Part shown: in pieces, positions 52,650 through 61,664 of the stretch
How positions within the stretch are numbered: the stretch's first letter is position 1
Layout of the letters: every line of letters begins with the position of its first letter
Notes under the pieces: generated by a model
Database searches by the model: none
Told to the model about the DNA's origin: nothing
The model's input: the letters and a program-made list of their open reading frames with translations, nothing else
NCBI RefSeq assembly: GCF_026898115.1
Contig: NZ_CP114036.1
Coordinates: 2,604,001 to 2,668,000 of the forward strand
Reading direction: 5' to 3'
Source of the DNA: Streptomyces sp. S465
Lineage (GTDB): Bacteria; Actinomycetota; Actinomycetes; Streptomycetales; Streptomycetaceae
DNA: 64,000 bases
Translations under genes and position numbers: made by a program

Positions 52650-53938
52650 CGCGCCGCTTCCCCCTTCTCCTTCTGCTCCGCCTTCTCCGCCGGCCGCTTC
52701 GCCGACGCCTTCGGCACCGTCAGCTCCACCTCGGTGCCCTGGCCCGGGGCCGAGATCCACTCGGCGGTGCCGCCGAGGTCGCGCAGCCGTCCCCGGATCG
52801 ACAGGGCCACCCCCAGGCGGCCCTCCGCCTCCGCGTCCGCCAGCCGCCCCTCGGGAATGCCGGGGCCGTCGTCCCGTACGGTCACCATCACCGCGTCCGG
52901 CTCGTCCTCCAGCAGGATCCAGGCATGGGCCTCCTCCCCGGCGTGCACCCGCACATTGTCCAGGGCCGCACCGACGGCGGCGGCCAACTCCCCGGCGGCG
53001 CCCGCCGGGAGGAGCACCGGGGCGCCCGGTTCGGAGAAGGTGACCCGGGAGCCCGCGTGCGGTGCCAGCAGGGCCCGCAGATCGCAGGGCGCGCCATCGG
53101 AGCGCTCGGGGCCGGGCGGACAGGGCGGGGCCGACGCGTCCGCCGCGCCCGGGAGGCCGTACGGGTCCGGTGCGGTGTCCGCCGCCCCGCGCGGCGGGGT
53201 CACCAGACCGGTGGAGACCAGGGTGCGCAGTGCGATCTCCTGTTCCCCGGCCATCCGGCCCAGTTCGGCCGCCTCACCGCCGATGGCGGCGCCGCGCCGC
53301 TGCACCATGGCGAGCACCTGGAGCACGCTGTCGTGGATGTCGCGGGCCAGCCGCTCCCGCTCCCGGGTCGCCGCCTCGATGCGCAGCGCGCGGGCGAGGG
53401 TGCGCTCACTGGCGCGGGCCACCTCGACCACATAGCCGATGGCCACGCTCGCCACCCACACCAGCATCAGCATGTGGATGGTGTCCTGGGCGAAGGTGCC
53501 ACGCTCGATCACATTGGCGGCGCAGACGACGGCGGAGGCCCAAGCGCCCCAGCGCCAGCCGCCCTTGATGGCGAAGCCGAGGACCGCGCCCATCGTCCAT
53601 ATGGACGGCAGGGTGGGCGTGCCCTCGGCGATCCGGTCGTGGTTGTCCACGAGCGGGGTGAGCAGAATGCCGGCCACCGCGATGCCGAGGTCGCCGACGA
53701 GGAACCGCCGGGTGCAGCGCTCGGCCGAGGAGACCATCCGGAAGGTGAGCGCGGTCCACAGCGTCAGCACCGCCATGTAGACGGCCGCGCCGAACGGATG
53801 GTCGTAGTCGTCGTACGCGTAGACGCACAGGCCGAGCGCGTAGAGCAGAGTGAGCACCCGGTAGGCGGTCAACGCCTGCCACAGCGGCTGCTCGACGGAC
53901 ATGCGCACCACACGTCCAGGCCTGGACCGCTCCGTCAA
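52646..53938 (-). CDS. macS: MacS, sensor histidine kinase
   Basis: 430-residue sensor kinase with about five to six N-terminal transmembrane helices (about 25-170) and little extracellular sequence, a HisKA_3 dimerisation helix with H202 (LARDIHDSVLQVLAMV), and a HATPase domain (DNVRVHAGEEA, then DDGPGIPEG). It pairs with MacR. TTG 53938 follows GGAGGGGGG, while ATG 53902 (MSVEQPLWQAL) is a good alternative with a weaker site. The stimulus is unknown. Confidence 0.93.
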   Translation of the reverse strand: MTERSRPGRVVRMSVEQPLWQALTAYRVLTLLYALGLCVYAYDDYDHPFGAAVYMAVLTLWTALTFRMVSSAERCTRRFLVGDLGIAVAGILLTPLVDNHDRIAEGTPTLPSIWTMGAVLGFAIKGGWRWGAWASAVVCAANVIERGTFAQDTIHMLMLVWVASVAIGYVVEVARASERTLARALRIEAATRERERLARDIHDSVLQVLAMVQRRGAAIGGEAAELGRMAGEQEIALRTLVSTGLVTPPRGAADTAPDPYGLPGAADASAPPCPPGPERSDGAPCDLRALLAPHAGSRVTFSEPGAPVLLPAGAAGELAAAVGAALDNVRVHAGEEAHAWILLEDEPDAVMVTVRDDGPGIPEGRLADAEAEGRLGVALSIRGRLRDLGGTAEWISAPGQGTEVELTVPKASAKRPAEKAEQKEKGEAAR

Positions 53939-53966
53939 CGTCCCCCCTCCCCCGGTGCCGGCGCCG

Positions 53967-54707
53967 CTAGGCGTCGGGCTTGTGCTTGTCCTTCTCCTTC
54001 TCCGCCTGCTTCCGGGCCGCCTCCGCCTCCGCGATCTGCCGCTTGGCGGCGGTCGCGTAGATGTCCACGTACTCCTGACCGGAGAGCTTCATGATCTCGT
54101 ACATGACCTCGTCGGTCACCGAGCGCAGGATGAAGCGGTCGCCGTCCATGCCGTGGTAGCGGCTGAAGTCCAGCGGCTTGCCGATCCTGATGCCGGGCCG
54201 CATCAGCTTCGGCATGACCTTGCCGGGGGGCTGGATCTTCTCGGTGTCGATCATCGCGACGGGGATCACCGGCGCACCGGTCGCGAGCGCGACCCGGGCC
54301 AGACCGCCCGGCTTGCCCCGGTAGAGCCGGCCGTCGGGCGAGCGGGTGCCCTCGGGGTAGATGCCGAACAGCTCACCCCGCTCGATCACCTCGATACCCG
54401 CCTTGATGGCGGCCTCGCCGGCGCCGCGCGAGCCCGAGCGGTCCACCGGGAGCTGCCCGACACCCTTGAAGAAGGCCGCCGTCAGCCGCCCCTTGACCCC
54501 GGGGGTGGTGAAGTACTCCTGCTTGGCGATGAAGGTGACTTTGCGGTCGAGCATCGCGGGCAGGAAGAAGGAGTCGGAGAAGGAGAGGTGGTTGCTCGCG
54601 AGGATGGCCGGACCCTCGGCCGGGATGTGTTCCAACCCCTCCACCCAGGGCCGGAAGGCGAGCTTCAGCGCTCCCCCCACCGACAGCTTCATTGCGCTGT
54701 AGAACAA
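53967..54707 (-). CDS. 1-acyl-sn-glycerol-3-phosphate acyltransferase family protein
   Basis: PlsC-type acyltransferase of phospholipid synthesis, 246 aa, membrane-associated. The catalytic H-X4-D is H40/D45 (SNHLSFSDS), with FIAKQEYF, the arginine motif GVGQLPVDR, YPEGTRSPDG and VIPVAMI. The tail (about 220-246) is highly charged and helical. TTG 54707 follows GGAGG and is preferred over ATG five codons later. It lies upstream of macS on the same strand, 28 nt apart, so cotranscription is likely. Confidence 0.93.
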   Translation of the reverse strand: MFYSAMKLSVGGALKLAFRPWVEGLEHIPAEGPAILASNHLSFSDSFFLPAMLDRKVTFIAKQEYFTTPGVKGRLTAAFFKGVGQLPVDRSGSRGAGEAAIKAGIEVIERGELFGIYPEGTRSPDGRLYRGKPGGLARVALATGAPVIPVAMIDTEKIQPPGKVMPKLMRPGIRIGKPLDFSRYHGMDGDRFILRSVTDEVMYEIMKLSGQEYVDIYATAAKRQIAEAEAARKQAEKEKDKHKPDA

Positions 54708-54823
54708 CCGGGACCTCCTGTATCCGACGAGGAGACCTTAACCTGCCTACCCCCTGTGCGGCGCGCCGCGTACGCTGAGGACCTCGATACCCGCTTCCCC
54801 GCTTCCCCAGTGAATGGAGATCC

Positions 54824-55642
54824 GTGGTGCCGCTCCTGCCCGGAGCCGAGCCGTTCCGCCACGACGGCGGCGAGATCGGCGTCCTCGTCTGTCACGGCTT
54901 CACCGGTTCCCCGCAGTCCGTGCGGCCCTGGGCCGAGCATCTGGCGGCCCGCGGTCTGACCGTCTCGCTGCCGCTGCTTCCCGGCCACGGCACCCGCTGG
55001 CAGGATCTCGCCGTCACCGGCTGGCAGGACTGGTACGCGGAGGTGGACCGCGAACTGCGGCGGCTGGTCCGGGTGTGCGAGCGGGTGTTCGTCTGCGGTC
55101 TGTCGATGGGCGGGGCGCTCGCGCTGCGGCTGGCCGCCCTGCACGGTGCGGCGATCAGCGGCCTCGCGCTGGTCAATCCGGCCAACAAGGTGCACGATCC
55201 GCTGGCGGTGGCGCTGCCGGTGCTGCGTCATCTGGTGCCCTCGGTGAAGGGCATCGTGAGCGACATCGCCAAGCCGGGGGCGCGGGAGTCGGGCTACGAC
55301 CGGATACCGCTGCACGCCGTGCACGCGATGCGCCGGCTGCTGAGCGTCGTCGACGCGGAGCTGCCGCAGGTGACCCAGCCGCTGCTGGTGATGCACAGCC
55401 CGCAGGACCATGTGGTGCCCCCCGCCGACTCCGAGCGCATCCTGAGTCAGGTGTCCTCGCGGGACATCACCGAGCGGCTGCTGGAGCGCAGCTACCACGT
55501 GGCGACCTTGGACCACGACGCCGAGTTCATCTTCGAGCAGACGGACACGTTCATCACCCGGCTGACGGCGGGTATGGGTCAGGACACCCGGACCGGCCTC
55601 GGGAAGGGCAGCGGAAAGGAGGGGGCGGCGGCCAGTGGCTGA
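54824..55642 (+). CDS. alpha/beta hydrolase (esterase/monoacylglycerol lipase-like)
   Basis: 272-residue alpha/beta hydrolase. The oxyanion region is VCHGFTGSP, the nucleophile S94 lies in GLSMGG, the acid residue is in HSPQDHVV and the His in SYHVATLDHD, so the triad is complete. It resembles carboxylesterases of the YvaK/Est30 group. The last about 18 residues are Gly/Lys-rich. GTG 54824 follows GGAGA; a second GTG directly follows. It overlaps the next gene by 8 nt and diverges from the acyltransferase gene. Confidence 0.9.
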   Translation: MVPLLPGAEPFRHDGGEIGVLVCHGFTGSPQSVRPWAEHLAARGLTVSLPLLPGHGTRWQDLAVTGWQDWYAEVDRELRRLVRVCERVFVCGLSMGGALALRLAALHGAAISGLALVNPANKVHDPLAVALPVLRHLVPSVKGIVSDIAKPGARESGYDRIPLHAVHAMRRLLSVVDAELPQVTQPLLVMHSPQDHVVPPADSERILSQVSSRDITERLLERSYHVATLDHDAEFIFEQTDTFITRLTAGMGQDTRTGLGKGSGKEGAAASG

Positions 55643-56252
55643 GCGCGACTCGAATGAGAACGAGGCGGACGCGCGGCGCGATGACGACGCCGCCTTCGCC
55701 GCGATCGTCGCCGCGTACGGGGAGGAGCCGCAGGACCCGCCGGGCGCCGAGCGGTGGCCCGCCGCCGAGAACCTCGACGAGGAGCCGTACCGGGACCGCC
55801 GGCCCGGCGCCGCGGACGACGACACCGACGACGGCACCGATACCGACGCCGACGCCGAGGGCTCCGGTGAGGGCGCGGCGACGGGCGGTCTGACCAAGCC
55901 CGACAAGCCGGTGGGCAGCTTCATCGTCTACGCCCCGGGCGTGGGGCCCCGCGACTGGGAGCCCGACGAGCCGTCCGAGGACGATTTCGACGAGACCGAC
56001 GAGGGCCATTTCGTCCCGCGCGAGCCGCCCCCGCTCCCCGAGTCGGACACCACCTCCCGCTTCGCCTGGCTGGGGGTGCTGGGCGGACCGCTGCTGCTGC
56101 TCGGTGCGGTGATCTTCCAGGTGGAGATGGTCTGGTGGATCACGACGCTGGGCGTCGGCGGCTTTCTGGGCGGCTTCGTCACGCTGGTGCTGCGGATGAA
56201 GGACGACGACGAGGACGAGGACGACGACCCGGGGCGCGGCGCCGTCGTCTGA
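55635..56252 (+). CDS. acidic membrane protein of unknown function
   Basis: I do not recognise a named family. The 205-residue protein has a very acidic cytoplasmic N-terminal part (about 1-140, Asp/Glu runs such as DDDTDDGTDTDADAEG). A motif VGSFIVYAPGVGPRDW and EGHFVPREPPPLP precede two transmembrane helices (about 148-165 and 170-188), and the C-terminus is Asp/Glu-rich. GTG 55635 lies within the end of the esterase gene, so the two are coupled. It probably occurs only in Streptomyces and relatives. Confidence 0.83.
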   Translation: MAERDSNENEADARRDDDAAFAAIVAAYGEEPQDPPGAERWPAAENLDEEPYRDRRPGAADDDTDDGTDTDADAEGSGEGAATGGLTKPDKPVGSFIVYAPGVGPRDWEPDEPSEDDFDETDEGHFVPREPPPLPESDTTSRFAWLGVLGGPLLLLGAVIFQVEMVWWITTLGVGGFLGGFVTLVLRMKDDDEDEDDDPGRGAVV

Positions 56253-56330
56253 CCCCGGCGCCCCGGCGCCCCGGCTCCCGGAAGGGTCCTGGCCCCCGTC
56301 GGCTGCCAAAGAGCCCTGGCCGGCCCCGGC

Positions 56331-57128
56331 TCAGACCGGGGCCACGCGCGGCAGCCTGAGCGCGGCCAGGACCGGAAGGTGGTCGGTGGCCGCTTCGAGG
56401 TCCGCGTCGGCGACGCCCGGCAGCCCGGCCGGAACGCCACAGCCGATGATCTCCACGCCCTCGGAGGCGAAGACGGCGTCGATGCGCCGGCGCGGGTCCC
56501 CGGGGGTCGAGGTGGCCTCGCTCCCCCAGGGCTCGGTGGCCCAGCCGTCCCGCAGCTTCCCCGCGATCCGGCGGAAGGCGCGGCCGTCCGGACGGTCGTT
56601 GATGTCACCGGCCGCGATGGCGTACGGGACGTCCAGCGCGGTCAGGTGGTCCAGCAGCATCCCGGCCTGGTCGTAGCGCTCGGCCTCCGCGAGGCTCAGA
56701 TGGCAGCTGACCACGCCGAGCCGGACGCCGCCCGCGTTCCCCGGGCCGCCGGTGTCCCGGTGGCCGCCGCCAAAGCGCAGCACGGCGGTCGCGAACCCGC
56801 GCCGGTGCAGCCCGGGGACGCGGGGCAGCAGGGTGTCCTCGGCGTGCTCCACCTGGGCGCGCAGCGAGGTGAGGATCATCGGGCCGGCGGCGGTGGCCCC
56901 GCCCGTGGTGTAGACGAGGCCGGTCTCCCGGGCCAGCCAGGCGGCGGCCTTGCGCCAGCGGAAGAAGCGCGGCGCCTCCTGGACGCACACGACGTCCGGG
57001 GCGCAGGCCCGGATCACCCGGGCCAGCGCCTCGCGGTCGTCACGCATCGAGCGGATGTTGTAGCTGAGCACCCGCACCACCGCCGCGTCCGGGCCGGTGC
57101 TGGATCGTGGCAGGTCCGCGAGCGGCAC
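56331..57128 (-). CDS. endonuclease/exonuclease/phosphatase family protein
   Basis: 265-residue metal-dependent phosphoesterase of the EEP (DNase I-like) fold. Diagnostic elements are VLSYNIRSMRDD, VVCVQEAPRFF, VVSCHLSL, AGDINDRPDG and the terminal ATDHLPVLAAL. No signal peptide. Members cleave DNA, phosphoinositides or other phosphodiesters, and the substrate cannot be told. GTG 57128 follows GAGGGGGAC. It lies 21 nt downstream of the glucokinase gene, so the two are likely cotranscribed. Confidence 0.88.
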   Translation of the reverse strand: MPLADLPRSSTGPDAAVVRVLSYNIRSMRDDREALARVIRACAPDVVCVQEAPRFFRWRKAAAWLARETGLVYTTGGATAAGPMILTSLRAQVEHAEDTLLPRVPGLHRRGFATAVLRFGGGHRDTGGPGNAGGVRLGVVSCHLSLAEAERYDQAGMLLDHLTALDVPYAIAAGDINDRPDGRAFRRIAGKLRDGWATEPWGSEATSTPGDPRRRIDAVFASEGVEIIGCGVPAGLPGVADADLEAATDHLPVLAALRLPRVAPV

Positions 57129-57149
57129 GATGTCGGTCCCCCTCGCCCC

Positions 57150-58091
57150 TCAGCCCTGGCGGGCCAGGTCGGCGGCGCCGACGAGCCCGGCCTTGCCGCC
57201 GAGCTGGGCGGCGAGCACCTGGGCGTGCGGACGCCACTGGTTGCCGACCAGCCAGCGCCGGAAGGACTTGCGGATCGGCTCCAGGACGAGATCGCCCTCG
57301 TCGGAGACCCCGCCGCCGACGATGAAGGCGGAGGGGTCGAAGAGCGAGGCGAGGTCGGCGAGCCCGGCCCCGGCCCAGCGGGCCAGCTCACGGAAGGAGT
57401 CGACGGCGACGGCGTCGCCCTGGCGGGCGGCGTCGCTGATGTGCTTGCCCTCGATGCCCTCCGGGGTGCCGTCGCCGAGCCCGAGCAGGACCGTGGCGTT
57501 CTCCGGGGTGGCGGCGGCGCGCTGCTTGGCGTAGCGGACCAGCGCGCGGCCGGAGGCGTACTGCTCCCAGCAGCCCTGGCTGCCGCAGCCGCACAGCAGA
57601 CCGTCCGGGACGACCCTGATGTGGCCGAACTCGGCCGCGACGCCGAAGCGGCCGCGGTGCAGCCGGCCGCCGATGATGATGCCGCCGCCCAGGCCGGTGC
57701 CGAGCGTGATGCAGACGACGTCGTCATGGCCGACGCCGGCGCCGAAGCGGTACTCGCCCCACGCGGCGGCGTTCGCGTCGTTCTCCACCACGACCGGCAG
57801 GCCCACGCGCTGCTCGACCTTGTCCTTGAGCGCTTCGTGCCGCCAGTTGATGTTCGGCGCGAAGAGCACGGTGGCGCGCTTGTCGTCCACGTACCCGGCC
57901 GCACCGATGCCGACGGCCTCGATGTCGTGTCCCTCGCTCACGATGCGCACCGCGTCCGCGATGGCATCGACGACCCCCTCGGGGGTCCGCGGGGTCGAAA
58001 CCTTGCTCGTCTCGAGAATCGTGCCCTCTTCGTCGACCACGCCGGCCGCGATCTTCGTGCCGCCGATGTCGACGCCGATGGTGAGTCCCAT
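57150..58091 (-). CDS. glkA: glucokinase (ROK family)
   Basis: ATP-dependent glucose kinase that also mediates glucose repression in Streptomyces. The 313 residues show the phosphate-binding GVDIGGTKIAAGVVDEEG near the start, ENDANAAAWGEYRFGAG, LGTGLGGGIIIGG, EFGHIRV and the zinc motif CGCGSQGCWEQYASG. The protein is cytoplasmic and of standard length. ATG 58091 follows TGAGGGA. The symbol follows the S. coelicolor gene at this location. Confidence 0.96.
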   Translation of the reverse strand: MGLTIGVDIGGTKIAAGVVDEEGTILETSKVSTPRTPEGVVDAIADAVRIVSEGHDIEAVGIGAAGYVDDKRATVLFAPNINWRHEALKDKVEQRVGLPVVVENDANAAAWGEYRFGAGVGHDDVVCITLGTGLGGGIIIGGRLHRGRFGVAAEFGHIRVVPDGLLCGCGSQGCWEQYASGRALVRYAKQRAAATPENATVLLGLGDGTPEGIEGKHISDAARQGDAVAVDSFRELARWAGAGLADLASLFDPSAFIVGGGVSDEGDLVLEPIRKSFRRWLVGNQWRPHAQVLAAQLGGKAGLVGAADLARQG

Positions 58092-58148
58092 GAGTCCCTC
58101 AGTTATTTGGTCGAACCCCGCCGAGGCTAACGGTACCGGAGGTAGCGC

Positions 58149-58622
58149 TCAGTCGAGGTCGATGTGTTCACTACTCGAACTCTTGCCTTCGTCGCCACGG
58201 CCCTTCGCATCGCCGTCGGCACCCTGGGTCCAGCGCCGCTCCTGGCCGGTCACGGCGGCGCGATAGGCGGCGAGCAGCTCGGAGCCGGCGCTGGCGAGGT
58301 GCTCGAAAACGTCTGGGTTGCGCTCTATGACCGGCTCCACGGCAGCCTTGGCCTGTGCGATCAATTGTTGTACGGCCCCTTGAACCGCCGTCCCGGCGAT
58401 CGGTGCCTGGATCCCGGCGACCTTGTCGGCGAGCGCGTCGGCGAGCTTGAGGAACTCCTCGGCGACGCTCCCCGGCTCCTCGGCCGTCTGCCGGGCCCGC
58501 CGCCGGGCGCGCTCGGCGGCGAGGTCCTCGGCACAGGCGCGCTCCCAGGCGTCGGGGTCGATCTCGGTGACCGGTACATCGGTGACCGGGGGTTCAGCGG
58601 GGCGCTCGGTGGCATCGCTCAT
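58149..58622 (-). CDS. actinobacterial conserved hypothetical protein (DUF5304-like)
   Basis: 157-residue hydrophilic protein of unknown function; from its position and sequence it resembles the DUF5304 family, though I could not check. An acidic, Pro/Thr-rich start is followed by an Arg/Ala-rich helix (about 25-48). Then come predicted helices (EEFLKLADALADKVAGI, LIAQAKAAVEPVIERNPDVFEHLASAGSEL region) and a charged Ser-rich tail. ATG 58622 follows AGGAG. It lies between the ArsA-like and glucokinase genes, all on the same strand. Confidence 0.75.
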   Translation of the reverse strand: MSDATERPAEPPVTDVPVTEIDPDAWERACAEDLAAERARRRARQTAEEPGSVAEEFLKLADALADKVAGIQAPIAGTAVQGAVQQLIAQAKAAVEPVIERNPDVFEHLASAGSELLAAYRAAVTGQERRWTQGADGDAKGRGDEGKSSSSEHIDLD

Positions 58623-58742
58623 GGCGAACTCCTGGCGGCGGGGATGCTGGCGGCCCGTTGCGTTCATCCGGGCTTGTGACCGACGTTACCCGAAGGAGGG
58701 GGCGCGGTCAGAGCCCAGGACCGGCCGGGACGGGAGCCGGGT

Positions 58743-60098
58743 TCACGGCCGCTTCGGCCACAGCTCGGGGTCGGGGGCGAAGCGGACCTCGAGCCGGCCG
58801 TCGCGCAGCCCGGCACCGGCGACGGTGCAGCGGCGCAGGGCGGACGGCAGGGGCAGCACCCGGTGGAACGCCCCGACGGTGACGATCAGTTCATCGCCCC
58901 GGCGCACCAGTCCGAGCCCGTCGCGGTCGGCGCCGGGCAGCGGCAGCCGCCACAGCAGCACCCCGTCGTCGGCCAGCCGGTCCTCGACGGTCCAGGGGTC
59001 GGGGGCGGGCCGGTCGGGCCGCGGCTCGGGGGCCCCGACGGCCCCGGCGAGCGCGGCGAGGCCGACCGGGGCGCGCCCGGCGTCGCCGCCGGGCCCGGCC
59101 GGATCCGCCTGCCGCGCGTCCCCGGCGCCGAACGCGTCCCCGGCGCCCCGCGGGTCGCCGAGCCCCGGCACCTCGCCCAGCCCCTGCGGATCGCGGCCCA
59201 GATGCGGCAGTTCGCGGACCGGGACGGCGGGGGCCCACTGCTCGTACAGCTCCTTGAGCGCGGCCTGCTGCTGACCGGAGAGCGCGGCGAGCCACGGGTC
59301 AGAGGTGGCGGTGGGCAGCAGCCGGTTGGCGATGACCGCCTCCACCCGGCAGCCGTGCAGCGCGAGGCCCGCGCGGGCGGTGCGCAGCGCCCGGTCGGCG
59401 AGCGGTCCGGGCTCCACCACCAGCCGTACCGTCGTGGCCTCGGACTCGATCACCGACTGGACGGCGGCCAGCTCCCGCTCCCAGCGCTCGGCCGTCTCGT
59501 ACAGCTTCTGCGCGGGCATGGCCACCCCCGCCAGCTGGGCGAGCATCGGCCGCAGCGCGCGGGCCGCCTGCCGCTCGGCGGGCAGCAGCCGCCGCAGATA
59601 GCGCCGCAACTGCTCGGGCAGCGCGAGCGTGGTGACGGTCTCCGGCGCGGGCGGCATGTCGACGACGAGGACGTCCCAGCCGGCGCCGGGCGGGGCGGCC
59701 TGGGCGGCGCGCAGGGCACGCAGCAGCGCGACGGCCGCCACGCCGGGGAGGACGGTCAGCTCCTCGTCGTCCAGCGGGGTCGCGCCGAGCATGTCGAGCA
59801 GACCGTGGCCGCGCTCCTGGAGGGCGGCCAGCTCGCCGCGGAACCACTCGTCCGTGACGACCCGCGCGACCCACAGCCCCGGGGCGAGCTCGACGGGTAC
59901 GGACCACGGCAGCCGGTCCGCCGGCCGCCCGGGGGCGGACCGCAGCGGGCCGGTCCCGAGCAGCGCCTCCGGGGTGCCGTCCGGGTCGGCGGTGAGCAGC
60001 AGCGTCCGCCGCCCCTCACGGGCGGCGGCGAGGGCGGTCGCGGCGGCCACGGTGGTGCGGCCCGCGCCGCCGGTTCCGGTGACGAGGACCGTACGCAT
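58743..60098 (-). CDS. ArsA-like anion-pump/Get3-family ATPase with altered P-loop
   Basis: 451-residue protein of the ArsA/Get3 SIMIBI NTPase family. The N-terminal P-loop reads TGTGGAGRTT (residues 7-16) where the family norm is GKGGVGKTT, so both the signature lysine (T9) and the Walker A lysine (R14) are replaced. The switch-like VLVVDMPPAPETVTTLALPEQL, the C-terminal small beta domain and a Gly/Asp/Pro-rich insert (about 315-370) are present. There is no arsenite operon nearby. It may bind nucleotide without hydrolysis. It lies upstream of the DUF5304-like gene and 45 nt downstream of an SRPBCC gene. Confidence 0.85.
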   Translation of the reverse strand: MRTVLVTGTGGAGRTTVAAATALAAAREGRRTLLLTADPDGTPEALLGTGPLRSAPGRPADRLPWSVPVELAPGLWVARVVTDEWFRGELAALQERGHGLLDMLGATPLDDEELTVLPGVAAVALLRALRAAQAAPPGAGWDVLVVDMPPAPETVTTLALPEQLRRYLRRLLPAERQAARALRPMLAQLAGVAMPAQKLYETAERWERELAAVQSVIESEATTVRLVVEPGPLADRALRTARAGLALHGCRVEAVIANRLLPTATSDPWLAALSGQQQAALKELYEQWAPAVPVRELPHLGRDPQGLGEVPGLGDPRGAGDAFGAGDARQADPAGPGGDAGRAPVGLAALAGAVGAPEPRPDRPAPDPWTVEDRLADDGVLLWRLPLPGADRDGLGLVRRGDELIVTVGAFHRVLPLPSALRRCTVAGAGLRDGRLEVRFAPDPELWPKRP

Positions 60099-60143
60099 GA
60101 AGGAAGCCTCCGGCAGGTGATGCGTCAGACTGTCAGGAGGCTG

Positions 60144-60584
60144 TCAGGCGCCCTCGACGCGCTTCTTCAGGCCCGCGAGCGCGCGGTCGATGATGACCTT
60201 CTCGGCCTTGCGCTTGATCATGCCCAGCATGGGGATCTTGACGTCGACGGTGAGCTGGTACGTCACCTCGGTGCTCTTGCCCCCGGCCAGCGCCGACAGC
60301 CGGTAGGAGCCGTCGAGGGAGCGCAGCATCTGGGACTTGACCAGGGACCAGCTGACCAGGTCGTCGCCGGTCCAGGTGTACTGGAGGACGTAGTCGTCCT
60401 TGATCGCCCCGGCGTCGAGCAGCATCCGCACCTGCTCGGCGCGCCCGTGGTCGTCCTTGGTGAGGATGTCGGCCTCCTTGACCTCACCGGACCACTCCGG
60501 GTAGCGGTCGAAGTCGGCGATCACCCCCATCACGTCGGCCGGTGCCGCCTCGATCGTGATGCTCGAGCTGGTGTGTTCCGCCAT
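60144..60584 (-). CDS. SRPBCC (polyketide cyclase/START-like) protein
   Basis: 146-residue helix-grip-fold protein with typical coenzyme-Q-binding/cyclase-like layout: SSSITIEAAPADVMGVIADF at the start, YPEWSGEVKEADIL, a central beta sheet and a long C-terminal helix (KRKAEKVIIDRALAGLKKRV). It should bind a hydrophobic ligand; none is known. It is followed by the ArsA-like gene, an arrangement conserved in Streptomyces. Confidence 0.87.
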   Translation of the reverse strand: MAEHTSSSITIEAAPADVMGVIADFDRYPEWSGEVKEADILTKDDHGRAEQVRMLLDAGAIKDDYVLQYTWTGDDLVSWSLVKSQMLRSLDGSYRLSALAGGKSTEVTYQLTVDVKIPMLGMIKRKAEKVIIDRALAGLKKRVEGA

Positions 60585-60650
60585 CGCCGTGGCTCCTCCG
60601 TACCGGTCCGCCGCATGGGATCTCTGCCGCTGAAGGCTACCGCGCCCGGA

Positions 60651-61412
60651 TCACCACTCCAGGGCCCAGGGGGTGCCCGAGGAGGCGAAGTGTCCGACAT
60701 TGACGCACTCGGTGGCACCGATGCGCATACGGCGCGCGAGCGGCTGGTGGACATGGCCGAAGAGGGCGTACTTGGGCCGGACGGTGTGGATCGCCTCCAG
60801 CAGGGCGGCGCTGCCGCGCTCGAAGCGGCGGGCGACGGTGTCGTAGCAGAGGTCGGGCACATCCGGCGGGATGTGGGTGCAGAGCACGTCCACCTCGCCG
60901 AGCGCCGCGAGCTTCGCCGCGTAGGTCTCGTCGTCGATCTCGAACGGGGTGCGCATCGGCGTGCGCAGCCCGCCGCCCACGAACCCGAAGACCAGCCCGC
61001 CGATGTCGACGCGCTCACCGTCGAGGACGGTGGTACCGGGCCGGGCGTACTCCGGCCACAGGGCGGGCATGTCGACATTTCCGTAGGTGGCGTACGTCGG
61101 GGTGGGGAACGCGGCGAACAGCTCGGCGTACTGCCGGCGGACCGCGGACTCGATGGCCGCGTTGCGGTCGAGCCCCGCCCACAGCCGGTTGCCGAACTCC
61201 CGGGCCTCCTCGAAGCGGCGGGCGGTGCGCAGCTCGACGATGCGGTCGGCGTTCTCCACCCCGAAGAGGTCGGGGAAGATGCCACGTGAGTGATCGGCGT
61301 AGTCGAGGAAGAGGATGAGGTCGCCGAGGCAGATCAGGGCGTCCGCGCCATCACCCGCCTTCTCGAGGTCCTCACTGTTGCCATGCACGTCACTCACCAC
61401 GTGGACTCGCAT
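60651..61412 (-). CDS. metallophosphoesterase
   Basis: 253-residue calcineurin-like phosphoesterase. The metal-binding motifs are in order: DVHGN (near residue 8), GDLI (near 30), GNVD (near 113), THIPPD (near 180) and GHVHQP (near 220). The substrate is unknown. ATG 61412 is chosen because TAGGGT ends 7 nt upstream (leaderless) and VHVVSDVHGN starts the fold; the longer frame upstream is not supported. It diverges from the acyl-CoA ligase gene. Confidence 0.9.
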   Translation of the reverse strand: MRVHVVSDVHGNSEDLEKAGDGADALICLGDLILFLDYADHSRGIFPDLFGVENADRIVELRTARRFEEAREFGNRLWAGLDRNAAIESAVRRQYAELFAAFPTPTYATYGNVDMPALWPEYARPGTTVLDGERVDIGGLVFGFVGGGLRTPMRTPFEIDDETYAAKLAALGEVDVLCTHIPPDVPDLCYDTVARRFERGSAALLEAIHTVRPKYALFGHVHQPLARRMRIGATECVNVGHFASSGTPWALEW

Positions 61413-61419
61413 GCGTGTC

Positions 61420-61425
61420 ACCCTA
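61420..61425 (-). promoter_or_regulatory. -10 box of a leaderless transcript (metallophosphoesterase)
   Basis: On the minus strand TAGGGT ends 7 nt before ATG 61412. Confidence 0.6.
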
Positions 61426-61664
61426 AGACGTAAGGGTCCGCGCCCGTAAGGTGTTCCGCCTGCGTCTCCCCGCGTCCACCTGCGGTTCCCGGGCGGTCGC
61501 GGCGTGCGTCGACTAGTCTGCGGGCAGTGTGAAGGCGGTGTGTGACGCATCGAACATCTGGGCGGGAACCCCTATCCCGGAAGCGTACCGATGGGTAACG
61601 TCCGGGCCGTCCACCACCCCCCATGCCCTGTAGCGGCGCCGGCGCCCCACGAGGAGCAGCAGTC

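Noticed and set aside
58743..60098. Arsenic-resistance operon suggested by the ArsA-like protein
   Set aside because: No ArsB, ArsC, ArsD or ArsR gene is in the window, and the P-loop is altered.
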